Source: Thermoanaerobaculia bacterium
GTDB lineage: Bacteria; Acidobacteriota; Thermoanaerobaculia; Gp7-AA8
Length of the DNA: 64,000 nucleotides
Assembly: GCA_017883205.1 (NCBI GenBank)
Contig: JADGNZ010000013.1
Coordinates: 78,262-142,261 of the forward strand
Reading direction: 5' to 3'
Made by a program: the position numbers and the translations under genes. The notes below the pieces were generated by a model that ran no database searches, had not been told where the DNA came from, and saw nothing but the letters and a program-made list of their open reading frames with translations. Positions 1 to 7,725 of the stretch are shown here, piece by piece. How positions within the stretch are numbered: position 1 is the first letter of the stretch; every line of letters begins with the position of its first letter.

Positions 1-6
1 TGGGGT

Positions 7-126
7 GAGAAGCAGAGATCAGAGACAAGAGAGATCAGAGATCAGTAACTCGGTCTTTCTTATCTCTGATCCCTGATCTTTGATCTCTCTTGTCTCTGAT
101 CTCTGTATCTCTGATCTCTGTCTTAC
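7..126. repeat. Dispersed inverted repeat, class C (GATCAGAGA type)
   Basis: Imperfect inverted repeat built from the word GATCAGAGA and its complement TCTCTGATC, with a short centre around position 50. It lies just downstream of the stop codon of the minus-strand gene ending at 127. The same family recurs at about 35087-35200 and 44262-44380. It could fold into a long hairpin in RNA and act as a transcript end, but it has no clear T-run. Confidence 0.75.
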
Positions 127-546
127 TCACTTCTTCTTCCTCAACCTCTCGATCCACTTCGCGATCGTCGGATTGTTCGGCAGCGTCTCGCGGGCTTCTT
201 CGAGTGTGGTCAGCGCGTCGGCGGTGCGATCGAGGACCAGCAGGATCTGGACGCGGAGCTCGATCAGGTTTTGATAGAGCGTGAAGTCGGTCATTTCGTC
301 GGTAGGGAGGAACGACAGCGCGCGATTGACGAACTTGAGGGCGACCTCGGGTTTGGAGTCGTTGAGCGCGTCGGCGGCGAAGCGGTGCAGCATGCGGGGG
401 GAGTCGCCGAGGAAGGACTTGGCGTCGACGAAGTGCGAGAGCGCCTCGCGCACGATCGCTTCCTGATCGGGGAACCAGCCGTCGCGGATGATGCGGTCGA
501 TCTGCCGCGCCAAGTCGTTGGGGATCTCGACCGTGACCTTCGCCAT
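127..546 (-). CDS. Ribbon-helix-helix protein with C-terminal TPR-like helices
   Basis: A 139-residue protein. Residues 1-45 look like a ribbon-helix-helix (CopG/ParD/NikR-type) DNA-binding fold: a short beta strand (KVTVEIP) followed by two amphipathic helices, the second containing EAIVREALSHFV. Residues 50-139 are helical and TPR-like and end in KKK. RHH proteins bind DNA as dimers through the strand; here the extra helices may replace a toxin-binding tail, which is inference. The gene follows the AAA+ ATPase gene by 25 nt on the same strand. There is no Shine-Dalgarno, but TACAAT lies 6 nt before the ATG, so it may also be transcribed alone as a leaderless mRNA. No toxin gene is adjacent. 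Confidence 0.7.
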   Translation of the reverse strand: MAKVTVEIPNDLARQIDRIIRDGWFPDQEAIVREALSHFVDAKSFLGDSPRMLHRFAADALNDSKPEVALKFVNRALSFLPTDEMTDFTLYQNLIELRVQILLVLDRTADALTTLEEARETLPNNPTIAKWIERLRKKK

Positions 547-552
547 GACGGA

Positions 553-558
553 ATTGTA
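553..558 (-). promoter_or_regulatory. Putative -10 element (TACAAT), leaderless start of the RHH/TPR gene
   Basis: TACAAT on the minus strand, 6 nt upstream of the ATG at 546, with no Shine-Dalgarno between. The spacing would place transcription initiation at the start codon. It is one of about fifteen such cases in the window. Confidence 0.45.
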
Positions 559-571
559 GTCTGGAGATCGG

Positions 572-2155
572 CTACTTCACGGTCCGCAGCACATTGAACT
601 TCATCATTTCCTGGAACGTGATCGTGGAATCGAGATCCTCGCGGGCCAGACGAAGCGACTGGTGCAGCCCCTCCAGCACCATCTCCATCCAGAATGCCAG
701 CTCGCGATCGTGGCCCGGCTGAACGTACTTCTGCACGGTTTCCTGAAGCTTCGGCACGCGCTTCAATTCGGCGAAGTACGCGGCGAACGGCTGCTCGTCG
801 GAGAGCGTGATCTTGTGGCCTTCGACGAACCACGCCAGGATCAGGTCGTAGTTCGGCTCGCTCGGTGCGGCCGGCTTTTCTTCGTGACGCGGAGGCTGCT
901 TCTGTTTTCGGCCGCGGTGGCTGGCAAAGGCGTCGTCCAACTCCTCGTCTCCGAGGTCGGTGTATGACCGGTTGCGCTCATTCCGACCGCCGACTCCCGC
1001 GCGCTCGACCAGCGGGAACTTCGTGGCGAACAACTTCGCCACCGCCTCGCCGATCAGCTTCCGCGCGACGACCTCGGCGCCCTGCTGCTCGCCCTCGTAA
1101 ACCATCTCCACTTTACCTGTGATCGCGGGCAGAAGCATGGCCAGATCGGAAAGCCGCGGAAAAACATTTCGATCGTGCGTCAGCGCAGCGCGCCGCTCCA
1201 TGTTCGATTGCAGCAGCTCCATCGCCGCGATGGTCAGACGCGCGGAGACGCCGGACGATTGGTCGACGAGCTCCGAACCGCGGGCGACGAAGGCGATCTG
1301 CTCGACCAGCGTGTTGATGTAATCGGGGATGTCGATCTCGATCGCACCCTCGCGATCCGTCCACGCTTCCTGCCGCGTGATCCGCATCGCCGTGTCGATG
1401 TTCTGCGGATAGTGCGTCAGGATCTGCGAGTCGATGCGGTCCTTGAGTGGCGTGATGATGTTGCCGCGGCTGGTGTAGTCCTCCGGGTTGGCGCTGAAGA
1501 CGAGGACGACGTCCATCGGAATGCGCACCGGAAAGCCGCGGATCTGCAGGTCGCGCTCTTCGAGGATGTTCAGCAGCGCCACCTGAATACGAGGCGCCAG
1601 ATCGGGCAGCTCGTTGATGGCAAAGATGCCGCGGTTCGTACGCGGAATGATGCCGTAGTGGATCACTTCCTCGTCCGCATACGTGAGCCGCTGGTTTGCC
1701 GCTTTGATCGGATCGATGTCGCCGATGAGATCCGCGACCGTGACATCGGGCGTGGCCAGCTTCTCGCGATAGCGCTCGTCGCGCGTGAGCCACGCGATCG
1801 GCAGATCGTCGCCCTGCTCCGCCGCTAATCGCCGGCAGCGTTTGCATGTCGGGACGAGTGGCGAGTCGTTGATCTCGCATCCGGCGATGATCGGAATGCG
1901 CTCGTCGAGAAAGTTCGTCAGCGATCGAAGGATGCGCGTCTTGGCCTGGCCGCGCAGGCCCAGAAGAATGATGTCGTGACGGGAGAGGATGGCATTCTGA
2001 ATGGCCGGGATGACTGTACGCTCATAACCGTGAATGCCCGGAAACAGGCTCTCACCGCGCGCGATCGCGGCGAGCAGGTTCTTCCGCATCTCGTCCTTGA
2101 TCGAAGTGACGCGGTATCCGGAAGTGCGCAGCTCGCCGAGGGTGTGGATGTTCAT
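572..2155 (-). CDS. MoxR/magnesium-chelatase-like AAA+ ATPase
   Basis: A 527-residue AAA+ protein of the Mg-chelatase ChlI/BchI-MoxR type. A Walker A-like loop GLRGQAKTR is at about residues 66-74, Walker B GIFAINEL at about 175-182, then a helix-2 insert region (LQIRGFPVRIPMD) and sensor 1 SANPEDYTSRG near 217. The Walker A is variant, with Gln-Ala where most AAA+ proteins have Thr-Gly. Cys93, Cys104 and Cys107 form a possible partial metal site not expected in plain MoxR. The C-terminal third, from about residue 400, is charged and unassigned. MoxR ATPases usually work with a VWA-domain partner that remodels protein complexes or inserts metals, but no VWA gene is next to it here. Its ATG overlaps the pth stop by 4 nt, so the two are translationally coupled. 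Confidence 0.8.
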   Translation of the reverse strand: MNIHTLGELRTSGYRVTSIKDEMRKNLLAAIARGESLFPGIHGYERTVIPAIQNAILSRHDIILLGLRGQAKTRILRSLTNFLDERIPIIAGCEINDSPLVPTCKRCRRLAAEQGDDLPIAWLTRDERYREKLATPDVTVADLIGDIDPIKAANQRLTYADEEVIHYGIIPRTNRGIFAINELPDLAPRIQVALLNILEERDLQIRGFPVRIPMDVVLVFSANPEDYTSRGNIITPLKDRIDSQILTHYPQNIDTAMRITRQEAWTDREGAIEIDIPDYINTLVEQIAFVARGSELVDQSSGVSARLTIAAMELLQSNMERRAALTHDRNVFPRLSDLAMLLPAITGKVEMVYEGEQQGAEVVARKLIGEAVAKLFATKFPLVERAGVGGRNERNRSYTDLGDEELDDAFASHRGRKQKQPPRHEEKPAAPSEPNYDLILAWFVEGHKITLSDEQPFAAYFAELKRVPKLQETVQKYVQPGHDRELAFWMEMVLEGLHQSLRLAREDLDSTITFQEMMKFNVLRTVK

Positions 2156-2769
2156 GGGGTGGGATCTTTCTCCGGTGCAACTGGCTTCGCGTCATCATCA
2201 ACGATATCGCGATTGAACTCATTCATCGCTCGTTTCAGATCACCGCGGGCAAAGAGCACGAGCGCGTCGACAGCACGCTCAATCCCTCGCTCAACCAGTG
2301 GCACCTCCTCGGCAGTGAAATCGTCGAGGACATAATCGCGGAGACGACCGTCGCCATACTCCGCGCCGCGCACACCAAATCGTAAGCGCGGAAAGCGCTC
2401 GCTCGCAAGCGCATCCACGATCGAGCGCATGCCGTTGTGCGTCCCCGCCGAGCCGCTCGGTTTGATGCGCAATCGCGCCAGCGGCAGGTCGATGTCGTCA
2501 TAAACAATCATCAGGTCGTCGGTGGAATCGAGATAGGCGTTGACGAGAAGCTTCACCGCATCGCCGGAGAGATTCATGAACGTCAGCGGCTTGGCAACCT
2601 TCACGCTGCCGCCCGCGACACGACCTTCGCCGGTCATGGCGCTCTTCTCATGTTTCGTGATGTCGATCCGAAACTTCTTCGCGAACGCATCGACGATCAA
2701 CCACCCGACGTTGTGCCGCGAGCGCTCATACTCCGTACCCGGATTCCCGAGACCGACGATCAATTTCAT
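2152..2769 (-). CDS. pth: Peptidyl-tRNA hydrolase
   Basis: A 205-residue cytoplasmic enzyme that cleaves the ester bond of peptidyl-tRNAs released by stalled ribosomes. The family signature is clear: GLGNPGTEYERSRHNVGW at residues 6-23 with the catalytic His in RHN, KPLTFMNLSG, YDDIDLP with the conserved Asp, and GTHNGMRSI. Length is normal for bacterial Pth, with an acidic C-terminal tail. The start is the ATG at 2769; there is no Shine-Dalgarno, but TAACCT lies 9 nt upstream. The stop overlaps the start of the downstream AAA+ gene. Confidence 0.97.
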   Translation of the reverse strand: MKLIVGLGNPGTEYERSRHNVGWLIVDAFAKKFRIDITKHEKSAMTGEGRVAGGSVKVAKPLTFMNLSGDAVKLLVNAYLDSTDDLMIVYDDIDLPLARLRIKPSGSAGTHNGMRSIVDALASERFPRLRFGVRGAEYGDGRLRDYVLDDFTAEEVPLVERGIERAVDALVLFARGDLKRAMNEFNRDIVDDDAKPVAPEKDPTP

Positions 2770-2778
2770 GCGGCGGGA

Positions 2779-2784
2779 AGGTTA
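2779..2784 (-). promoter_or_regulatory. Putative -10 element (TAACCT) of pth
   Basis: TAACCT on the minus strand, 9 nt before the pth ATG, with no ribosome-binding site between. This is consistent with a leaderless transcript of the pth/AAA+/RHH operon. Confidence 0.4.
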
Positions 2785-3020
2785 GCAGACGTGTCAGAAG
2801 CGACTACTTCCGATTGATAGTACGAAACCGGTCTCGGCCGCACACTCCGTAAACACGGAAAAACTGCTACAGTCATTCCGCTTCTGCGGTTCAGCATCGA
2901 AGGTTCCCATCCACATCACTTCTAAAGACTGTCTGATCATCGCCAATCCATCCTGGCCACAGGCGGTCATCGGCGACGCTTCCGAGTAGTCCGCGTCGAC
3001 GGGATCAGGAGAGCATGGCC

Positions 3021-4895
3021 ATGCGCAAACACCTTAATCTCGTTAGATTCCTTACCGCCTCGGTCATCGCGGGCTTGTTTTCCTCGGTTTTGCATGCCGG
3101 CGTCACGTTAGCGAAGCGATCGCCGCACGTTCTCACCGCAATCGCTCCCGTGGTGACGTCGATCAGCCCGAGGTTCGCTCCGGCGGCCGGCGGAACCGTC
3201 GTCACGATCACCGGCTCGAACTTCATCGTCGGCGCGACCACTGTGAATTTCGGCGTCAACGCCGGCACGAGCGTGAGCTGCGCGTCGGCGACTCAGTGCA
3301 CCGCCACGAGCCCGGGTGGCAGCGGCACGGTGAGCGTGCGCGTCACGAATGCCCTGGGAACGAGCGCCGACACTCCCTCGGACGACCTTACCTACACCGC
3401 ACCGGCGTGTCCCGGAGTGACTTTTGGGGCACCGTTAGGCGCCTCTGCGGGTACAGGGCCGATTTCCATCGCCGTCGGCGACTTCAACAGCGACGGGAAG
3501 AACGATCTCGCCATCGCGAATTCAGGCTCGAACAACGTTTCGATTCTCCTCGGCTCGGGATCGGGAAGCTTTAGCCTTCCCACAAACTTCGCTGCAGGAT
3601 CGAGTCCGTCCTCGGCGGCCATCGGTGACTTCAACGGCGATGGCAAGAGCGATCTCGCCGTCGCGAATTCAGGCTCGAACAACGTCTCGATTCTCCTCGG
3701 CACCGGGTCGGGAACCTTTGCCCCACCCACAAACTTCGCCGTAGGCTCGGCTCCGCTCTTTGTGGCCGTCGGAGACTTCAACGGCGATGGAAATATCGAT
3801 CTCGCCGTCGTAAACAACTCTTCGAACAACGTCTCGATTCTCCTCGGCGCAGGGAACGGAACCTTTGGCGCGCCCACGAACGTGGCTGTACCGAACGACC
3901 CGCGATCGTTAGCTATCGGCGATTTTGACGGCGACGGCAAGAGCGATCTCGTCGTCGCGAATGGTACTTCGAACAACATCTCGATTCTGCTCGGCACCGG
4001 TTCGGGAACGTTCGGCGCAGCCACGAACCTCACTGCAGGTACGCTCCCGCTCTCCGTGGCTGTCGGCGATTTCAACGGCGACGGTAAGAACGATCTTGCC
4101 GTTGCGAACTACTCTTCGAACAACCTCTCGATTCTGCTCGGCACAGGATCGGGAACCTTTGGAGCAGCGACGAACTTTGCCGTTGCAGCGAGTCCGCGCC
4201 TCGTGGCCATCGGCGACTTTGACGGTGACGGAAAGAGCGATCTCGCGGTCGCCGCGGACTCAGGCCACATCTCGATTCTGCTCGGCGCAGGGTCGGGAAT
4301 CTTTGGCCCGTTCACAAACTACTTTGCAGATCCGAATCCGATCGTGGCGATCGGCGACTTCAACAATGATGGTAGAAGCGATTACGCCACTGCTAACACC
4401 GCCCCGGCGTACGCAGTCGACATTCTTCTCAATACAGCAGCCTGCGCCGACGTGTCGATCACAAAGACAGCGGCCGGAGGCGCGTTCGTGACACAGGTAC
4501 TCACCTACAACATCGCCGTCGCCAACGCAGGCCCAAGCGCCGCAACCACGGCCAACGTCACCGACATCCTTCCCCCGGGCGCCACATTCGTGTCGGCCAC
4601 GCCAACCCAGGGAACCTGCAGCGGCACCATCACCATCACCTGCAACCTCGGTGGTCTGGCCATCGGCGGAACCGCGAGTATCGCGCTGCGCGTCATGCCG
4701 ACAGCTGCCGGTCCGTTGTCGAACACTGCCACGGTCTCCGCCGCGCCGACCGATCCGAATGGTGCAAACAACTCGTCGACCTCGGCGCTCATCGTTGCTC
4801 CCGCGTCGAACATCCCGGCGCTCGGCGGCTGGGCCCAAATTCTGCTCGCTCTGACCACAGCGATCCTCGGTCTCTTCATGATGAAGAAGGAGTAA
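3021..4895 (+). CDS. Secreted FG-GAP/VCBS repeat protein with IPT, DUF11 and C-terminal sorting tail
   Basis: About 624 residues. An N-terminal signal peptide (residues 1-26) is followed by an IPT/TIG Ig-like domain (about 43-125; SISPRFAPAAGGTVVTITG). Seven or more FG-GAP/VCBS repeats of roughly 44 residues each carry the calcium-loop pattern GDFNxDGxxDLAVAN. A DUF11/CARDB-like domain (TYNIAVANAGPSAATTANV) follows, then a C-terminal tail IPALGGWAQILLALTTAILG with MMKKE. The tail resembles IPTL-CTERM sorting signals (IPxLxxW, hydrophobic helix, basic end), implying processing by an exosortase-like enzyme not found in this window. The ATG at 3021 is preferred because AGGAG (3008-3012) is 8 nt upstream; an ATG at 3015 is also in frame. 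The protein is probably surface-exposed and adhesive. The 250 nt upstream contain no gene. Confidence 0.88.
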   Translation: MRKHLNLVRFLTASVIAGLFSSVLHAGVTLAKRSPHVLTAIAPVVTSISPRFAPAAGGTVVTITGSNFIVGATTVNFGVNAGTSVSCASATQCTATSPGGSGTVSVRVTNALGTSADTPSDDLTYTAPACPGVTFGAPLGASAGTGPISIAVGDFNSDGKNDLAIANSGSNNVSILLGSGSGSFSLPTNFAAGSSPSSAAIGDFNGDGKSDLAVANSGSNNVSILLGTGSGTFAPPTNFAVGSAPLFVAVGDFNGDGNIDLAVVNNSSNNVSILLGAGNGTFGAPTNVAVPNDPRSLAIGDFDGDGKSDLVVANGTSNNISILLGTGSGTFGAATNLTAGTLPLSVAVGDFNGDGKNDLAVANYSSNNLSILLGTGSGTFGAATNFAVAASPRLVAIGDFDGDGKSDLAVAADSGHISILLGAGSGIFGPFTNYFADPNPIVAIGDFNNDGRSDYATANTAPAYAVDILLNTAACADVSITKTAAGGAFVTQVLTYNIAVANAGPSAATTANVTDILPPGATFVSATPTQGTCSGTITITCNLGGLAIGGTASIALRVMPTAAGPLSNTATVSAAPTDPNGANNSSTSALIVAPASNIPALGGWAQILLALTTAILGLFMMKKE

Positions 4896-4941
4896 GCACT
4901 CACTCACGCGCAGCGGATTCGTTGTTCCGCCCTCCTTGATC

Positions 4942-5283
4942 TCAGCTCTTCCCCGCGCTGTACCGAAGCACCTTCACCTTCTCCATCGTCACGAGACCGT
5001 CATCGATCATCTCGTCGAGGATCGGAATCAATCGCTCGATGTGCTCCTCGGTGTCGACGACTTCGACGACGACGGGCAGATCGCTGGAGAGGTCGAGCAG
5101 GTGCGTCGTGTGCACGATGCTGTTCGCGCCGAAGCCGGAGGTGCCGCGGAAGGCGGTCGCACCGGCGAAGCCTTCCTTGCGCAGACGCTCGAGCAGCGCG
5201 ACCTCGAGCGGCTGATGCTTCCACTCGTCCGACTCGCCGAAGAAAATTCGCACCATCACCTGATCGCCCGTCAACGTTCGCAT
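4942..5283 (-). CDS. DUF190 family protein, CrcB-associated
   Basis: A 113-residue protein of the DUF190 family, a PII-like ferredoxin-fold group that often sits beside fluoride channels. Visible features are VMVRIFFGESD, HQPLEVALLERLRKEGFAGAT, the glycine-rich RGTSGFG and the strand LPVVVEVVDTEEHIERLIPIL. The ATG at 5283 has a GGGAGG Shine-Dalgarno 5 nt upstream, inside the end of crcB; only 2 nt separate the two genes, so they form one operon. The role is not established for the family; a regulatory or accessory role in fluoride export is inferred from the pairing. Confidence 0.85.
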   Translation of the reverse strand: MRTLTGDQVMVRIFFGESDEWKHQPLEVALLERLRKEGFAGATAFRGTSGFGANSIVHTTHLLDLSSDLPVVVEVVDTEEHIERLIPILDEMIDDGLVTMEKVKVLRYSAGKS

Positions 5284-5285
5284 CG

Positions 5286-5666
5286 TTACCTCCCGAAGAG
5301 AAGCCGCGCCAGCGCCAGCCCTGCCAGACCGGCAATCAGACAACCGAAAAACGTGACGCCAGCATTGGCGATGCCGGTTCCCCACGCCCCGGCGCGGAAG
5401 TAGTTCGTCGTCTCGTAATTGAAGGTCGAATAGGTCGTGAAACCGCCCATCACGCCGGTCGTGAGCATGATCCGCAGATCGGGCCGGATCAACTCCGTCG
5501 CCGACGACATCTGCATGATGAAGGCGATCAGAAACGACCCGAGGATGTTGACGATCAACGTGCCAACGGGAAAGCCCGCGCCGAACACCGCAGCAGCCCC
5601 GAGCGACGTGAGATACCGCGCCCCCGTTCCGATCGCGCCGCCGAGGCAGATGAGGAAGAAGCGCAT
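5286..5666 (-). CDS. crcB: Fluoride ion channel CrcB (Fluc)
   Basis: A 126-residue integral membrane protein with four predicted helices. It carries the Fluc signature GGAIGTGARY at residues 9-18, the Asn in TLIVNILGSF, and GVMGGFTTYSTF, which supplies the pore threonine/serine track and fluoride-contacting Phe residues. Fluc proteins export F- as antiparallel dimers. Only one crcB gene is present, consistent with a homodimer. No fluoride riboswitch was recognised upstream; the gene is preceded by the class A palindrome at 5685-5875. Confidence 0.93.
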   Translation of the reverse strand: MRFFLICLGGAIGTGARYLTSLGAAAVFGAGFPVGTLIVNILGSFLIAFIMQMSSATELIRPDLRIMLTTGVMGGFTTYSTFNYETTNYFRAGAWGTGIANAGVTFFGCLIAGLAGLALARLLFGR

Positions 5667-5684
5667 GGGTGTGTACTTTAGCAG

Positions 5685-5875
5685 GGGGTGGGGAGTGGGG
5701 TGTGGGGTGTGGGGTGTGGGGTGTGGCGACGGGGAATTGGATGCTCGATCGGCCCGGGCGGAAGGAAAAGCGTTTCACGCGGAGGCGCGGAGTACGCGGA
5801 GAACACCTCCGTGCTCTCCGCGTGAAACGCTTTTGACTTGCTCCCACACCCCACCCCCCACTCCCCACCCCCCAT
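5685..5875. repeat. Nested dispersed palindromes: class A arms enclosing a class E hairpin
   Basis: The outer arms are the GTGGGG/TGTGGGG tract at about 5685-5727 and its complement at about 5840-5875. The centre holds a second, unrelated inverted repeat (AAAAGCGTTTCACGCGGA with its complement, about 5766-5834). Both families occur separately elsewhere (class A at 20338-20500 and 35041-35232; class E at about 39817-39877 and 57962-58034). The element separates the divergent crcB and ftsE genes. Confidence 0.8.
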
Positions 5876-5881
5876 CCACGC

Positions 5882-5887
5882 TAAAAT
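5882..5887 (+). promoter_or_regulatory. Putative -10 element (TAAAAT) of ftsE
   Basis: TAAAAT 8 nt upstream of the ftsE GTG with no Shine-Dalgarno, fitting leaderless initiation. The matching -35 position would fall in the right arm of the class A palindrome. Confidence 0.4.
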
Positions 5888-5895
5888 ACAACCCA

Positions 5896-6609
5896 GTGAT
5901 CCACTTCTACCACGTCACGAAGCGCTTCGATCAGTACTCGACGGCGCTTCATGACATCACCTTTCACGTCGAGAAAGGGGAGTTCGTTTTCCTCACCGGG
6001 GCGAGCGGCGCGGGGAAGTCGACGATGCTGAAACTGATCCTCCGGCAGATGCAGCCGACCGAGGGGCAGGTCGTCGTCAACGGACGGAACCTGAAGGCGA
6101 TGAAGCGTTCGCACCTTCCGCCCTTTCGCCGCGAGATCGGGATGGTGTTTCAGGATTTCAAGCTCATCGAGCGGATGACCGTGTTCGAGAACCTCTCGTT
6201 CATCCTCACCGTCCTCGGACTTCCGCCGCGCGAGCACAAGAAGCGCGCGTATGCCGCTCTGCGCGCTGTGAGCCTGCACCACAAAATGAACGCCTATCCC
6301 TTGCAACTCTCGGGCGGCGAACAGCAACGTGTCGCTATCGCCCGCGCGCTGATCAACGATCCGCTGGTCATCGTCGCCGACGAGCCCACCGGCAATCTCG
6401 ATCCTGACCTGACGCAGGAGATCATCCAGATCTTCAACGAGGCGAACCTGCGCGGATCGACGGTGCTGATCGCCACGCACGACCGCGAGCTGATCGAGCG
6501 CAGCGGCCGTCGCGTCATCACGCTCGATCACGGCCGCATCACCGACGAGAAGGCGCCCGTTCCGCAACGCGCCCCGCGTGCGGAGACTCTCTTCGGGATC
6601 GGCGGCTGA
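5896..6609 (+). CDS. ftsE: Cell division ATP-binding protein FtsE
   Basis: A 237-residue ABC ATPase that partners with FtsX to activate septal cell-wall hydrolases at division. Motifs in order: Walker [11 protein letters not shown] (about residues 35-44), Q-loop [12 protein letters not shown] signature [15 protein letters not shown], Walker [13 protein letters not shown] and the switch histidine in IATHDRE. HVTKRF at the N-terminus is typical of FtsE. A GTG start at 5896 is chosen: upstream in-frame sequence runs into the dispersed palindrome and is not conserved in kind. ftsX follows 6 nt after the stop. Confidence 0.95.
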   Translation: MIHFYHVTKRFDQYSTALHDITFHVEKGEFVFLTGASGAGKSTMLKLILRQMQPTEGQVVVNGRNLKAMKRSHLPPFRREIGMVFQDFKLIERMTVFENLSFILTVLGLPPREHKKRAYAALRAVSLHHKMNAYPLQLSGGEQQRVAIARALINDPLVIVADEPTGNLDPDLTQEIIQIFNEANLRGSTVLIATHDRELIERSGRRVITLDHGRITDEKAPVPQRAPRAETLFGIGG

Positions 6610-6615
6610 ACCGCG

Positions 6616-7539
6616 ATGCCGCCGCGCGACGAGACCCTTCCGCGGAACACGTTCACGTATTTCTTCCGCGAAGCGAGCCGGCGGATGTGGGTGTCGAAGC
6701 GGACCAGCTTCGTGGCCATCGCCATGATCGCCATCTCGCTGCTGATCGTCGGCGGCTTTCTCCTCGTCGCCGACAACCTCGGGCGCGCGGTTGCGCAAGC
6801 CGAGGGGAAGTCGCGCGTGAATATCTACTTCGATGTCGATGCCACGCCGCAACAGATCGCAACAGTCGATGCCTGGCTTGCAACGCATCCTGACTTCACA
6901 TCACGCAGCTTCGTTTCGAAAGAGGCCGCCCTGGCGCGATTCAAACAGTACTTCGCCAACCTCTCCGACATCGTCGGACAGCTCGACGAGAATCCGTTTC
7001 CGGCATCGTTCGAGTGCGATGTCTCGCCGGTCGTTGCGCAGTCGCCGGCGTTCGCGCGTCAGGCCGCGGAGTTGCGTGCGATCGTGGGAGTTGAGCAAGT
7101 CCAGTTCGATTGGGAGTGGGTTGAAACGCTGCGAAAACTGATTCGCCTCGTCAACGTAGCCGGCCTCGTCGCCGGCGGCGTGCTGGCAGTCGCCGCCGCC
7201 TTCACGATCGCGAACGTCATCCGCCTGACGATGATGCTGTACCGCGAGGAGATCGCCATCATGCGCCTCGTCGGTGCGACGGAACGAATGATCCGCGGAC
7301 CGTTTCTGATCGAGGGATTGCTGCAAGGCCTTATCGGCGCGATCGTCTCGATTGTCTTGCTCCTCGCCGCCTTCCTGGCCGGCCGCCACTTCCTGGCCCC
7401 GCGCAATTCATTAATGTGGGGATTCCTCTTCAACGGCTTCCTCCCCTGGCAGAAGGTTCTCTCCCTCCTCGCCGGCGGCATGCTCGCCGGTTACCTCGGC
7501 AGCTGGCTCTCGGTTCGCGAAAGCGGTGAAGAGACGTGA
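6616..7539 (+). CDS. ftsX: Cell division permease FtsX
   Basis: A 307-residue inner-membrane protein with four predicted transmembrane helices. TM1 is at about residues 33-56 (FVAIAMIAISLLIVGGFLLV). A periplasmic domain of about 110 residues follows (PQQIATVDAWL, SKEAALARFKQYF), then three C-terminal helices. NVIRLTMMLYREEIAIMRLVGAT is the conserved FtsX/MacB-type segment before TM3. It anchors FtsE and signals across the membrane to periplasmic peptidoglycan hydrolases or their activators. It is 6 nt downstream of ftsE, in one operon. The stop runs directly into a class A half-element (7536-7568). Confidence 0.93.
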   Translation: MPPRDETLPRNTFTYFFREASRRMWVSKRTSFVAIAMIAISLLIVGGFLLVADNLGRAVAQAEGKSRVNIYFDVDATPQQIATVDAWLATHPDFTSRSFVSKEAALARFKQYFANLSDIVGQLDENPFPASFECDVSPVVAQSPAFARQAAELRAIVGVEQVQFDWEWVETLRKLIRLVNVAGLVAGGVLAVAAAFTIANVIRLTMMLYREEIAIMRLVGATERMIRGPFLIEGLLQGLIGAIVSIVLLLAAFLAGRHFLAPRNSLMWGFLFNGFLPWQKVLSLLAGGMLAGYLGSWLSVRESGEET

Positions 7540-7725
7540 GTGGGGTGTGGGGTGTGGGGTGTGGATAGTTGGTGGTGTGGAGTGCAGAGGCGCGAAGCGC
7601 CGGAACGCTGCCGTCCCGGCGGCTGGCCCGGCGGCGTCCTCGCCGCCGACCGCGCCACTAACACCATCGCGAGTCCGTCCCATCATTCGGCGCAAGCGCA
7701 TCCAATGCGATAGCCTTCGCACCGC
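7536..7725. repeat. Class A half-element and GC-rich spacer before the FTCD gene
   Basis: A single GTGGGGTGTGGGG arm at 7536-7568 begins inside the ftsX stop region. It is followed by a GC-rich stretch with short inverted words (CCGGCGGC/GCCGCCG) near 7615-7650. No opposing class A arm is present, so this copy looks truncated. The last 15 nt contain the putative -10 of the next gene. Confidence 0.5.
7711..7716 (+). promoter_or_regulatory. Putative -10 element (TAGCCT) of the FTCD gene
   Basis: TAGCCT lies 9 nt before the ATG at 7726 in a stretch without a Shine-Dalgarno; part of the window-wide leaderless pattern. Confidence 0.3.

Noticed and set aside
5685..5720. Fluoride riboswitch upstream of crcB
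   Set aside because: The short interval is a class A palindrome and lacks the crcB-motif conserved core.
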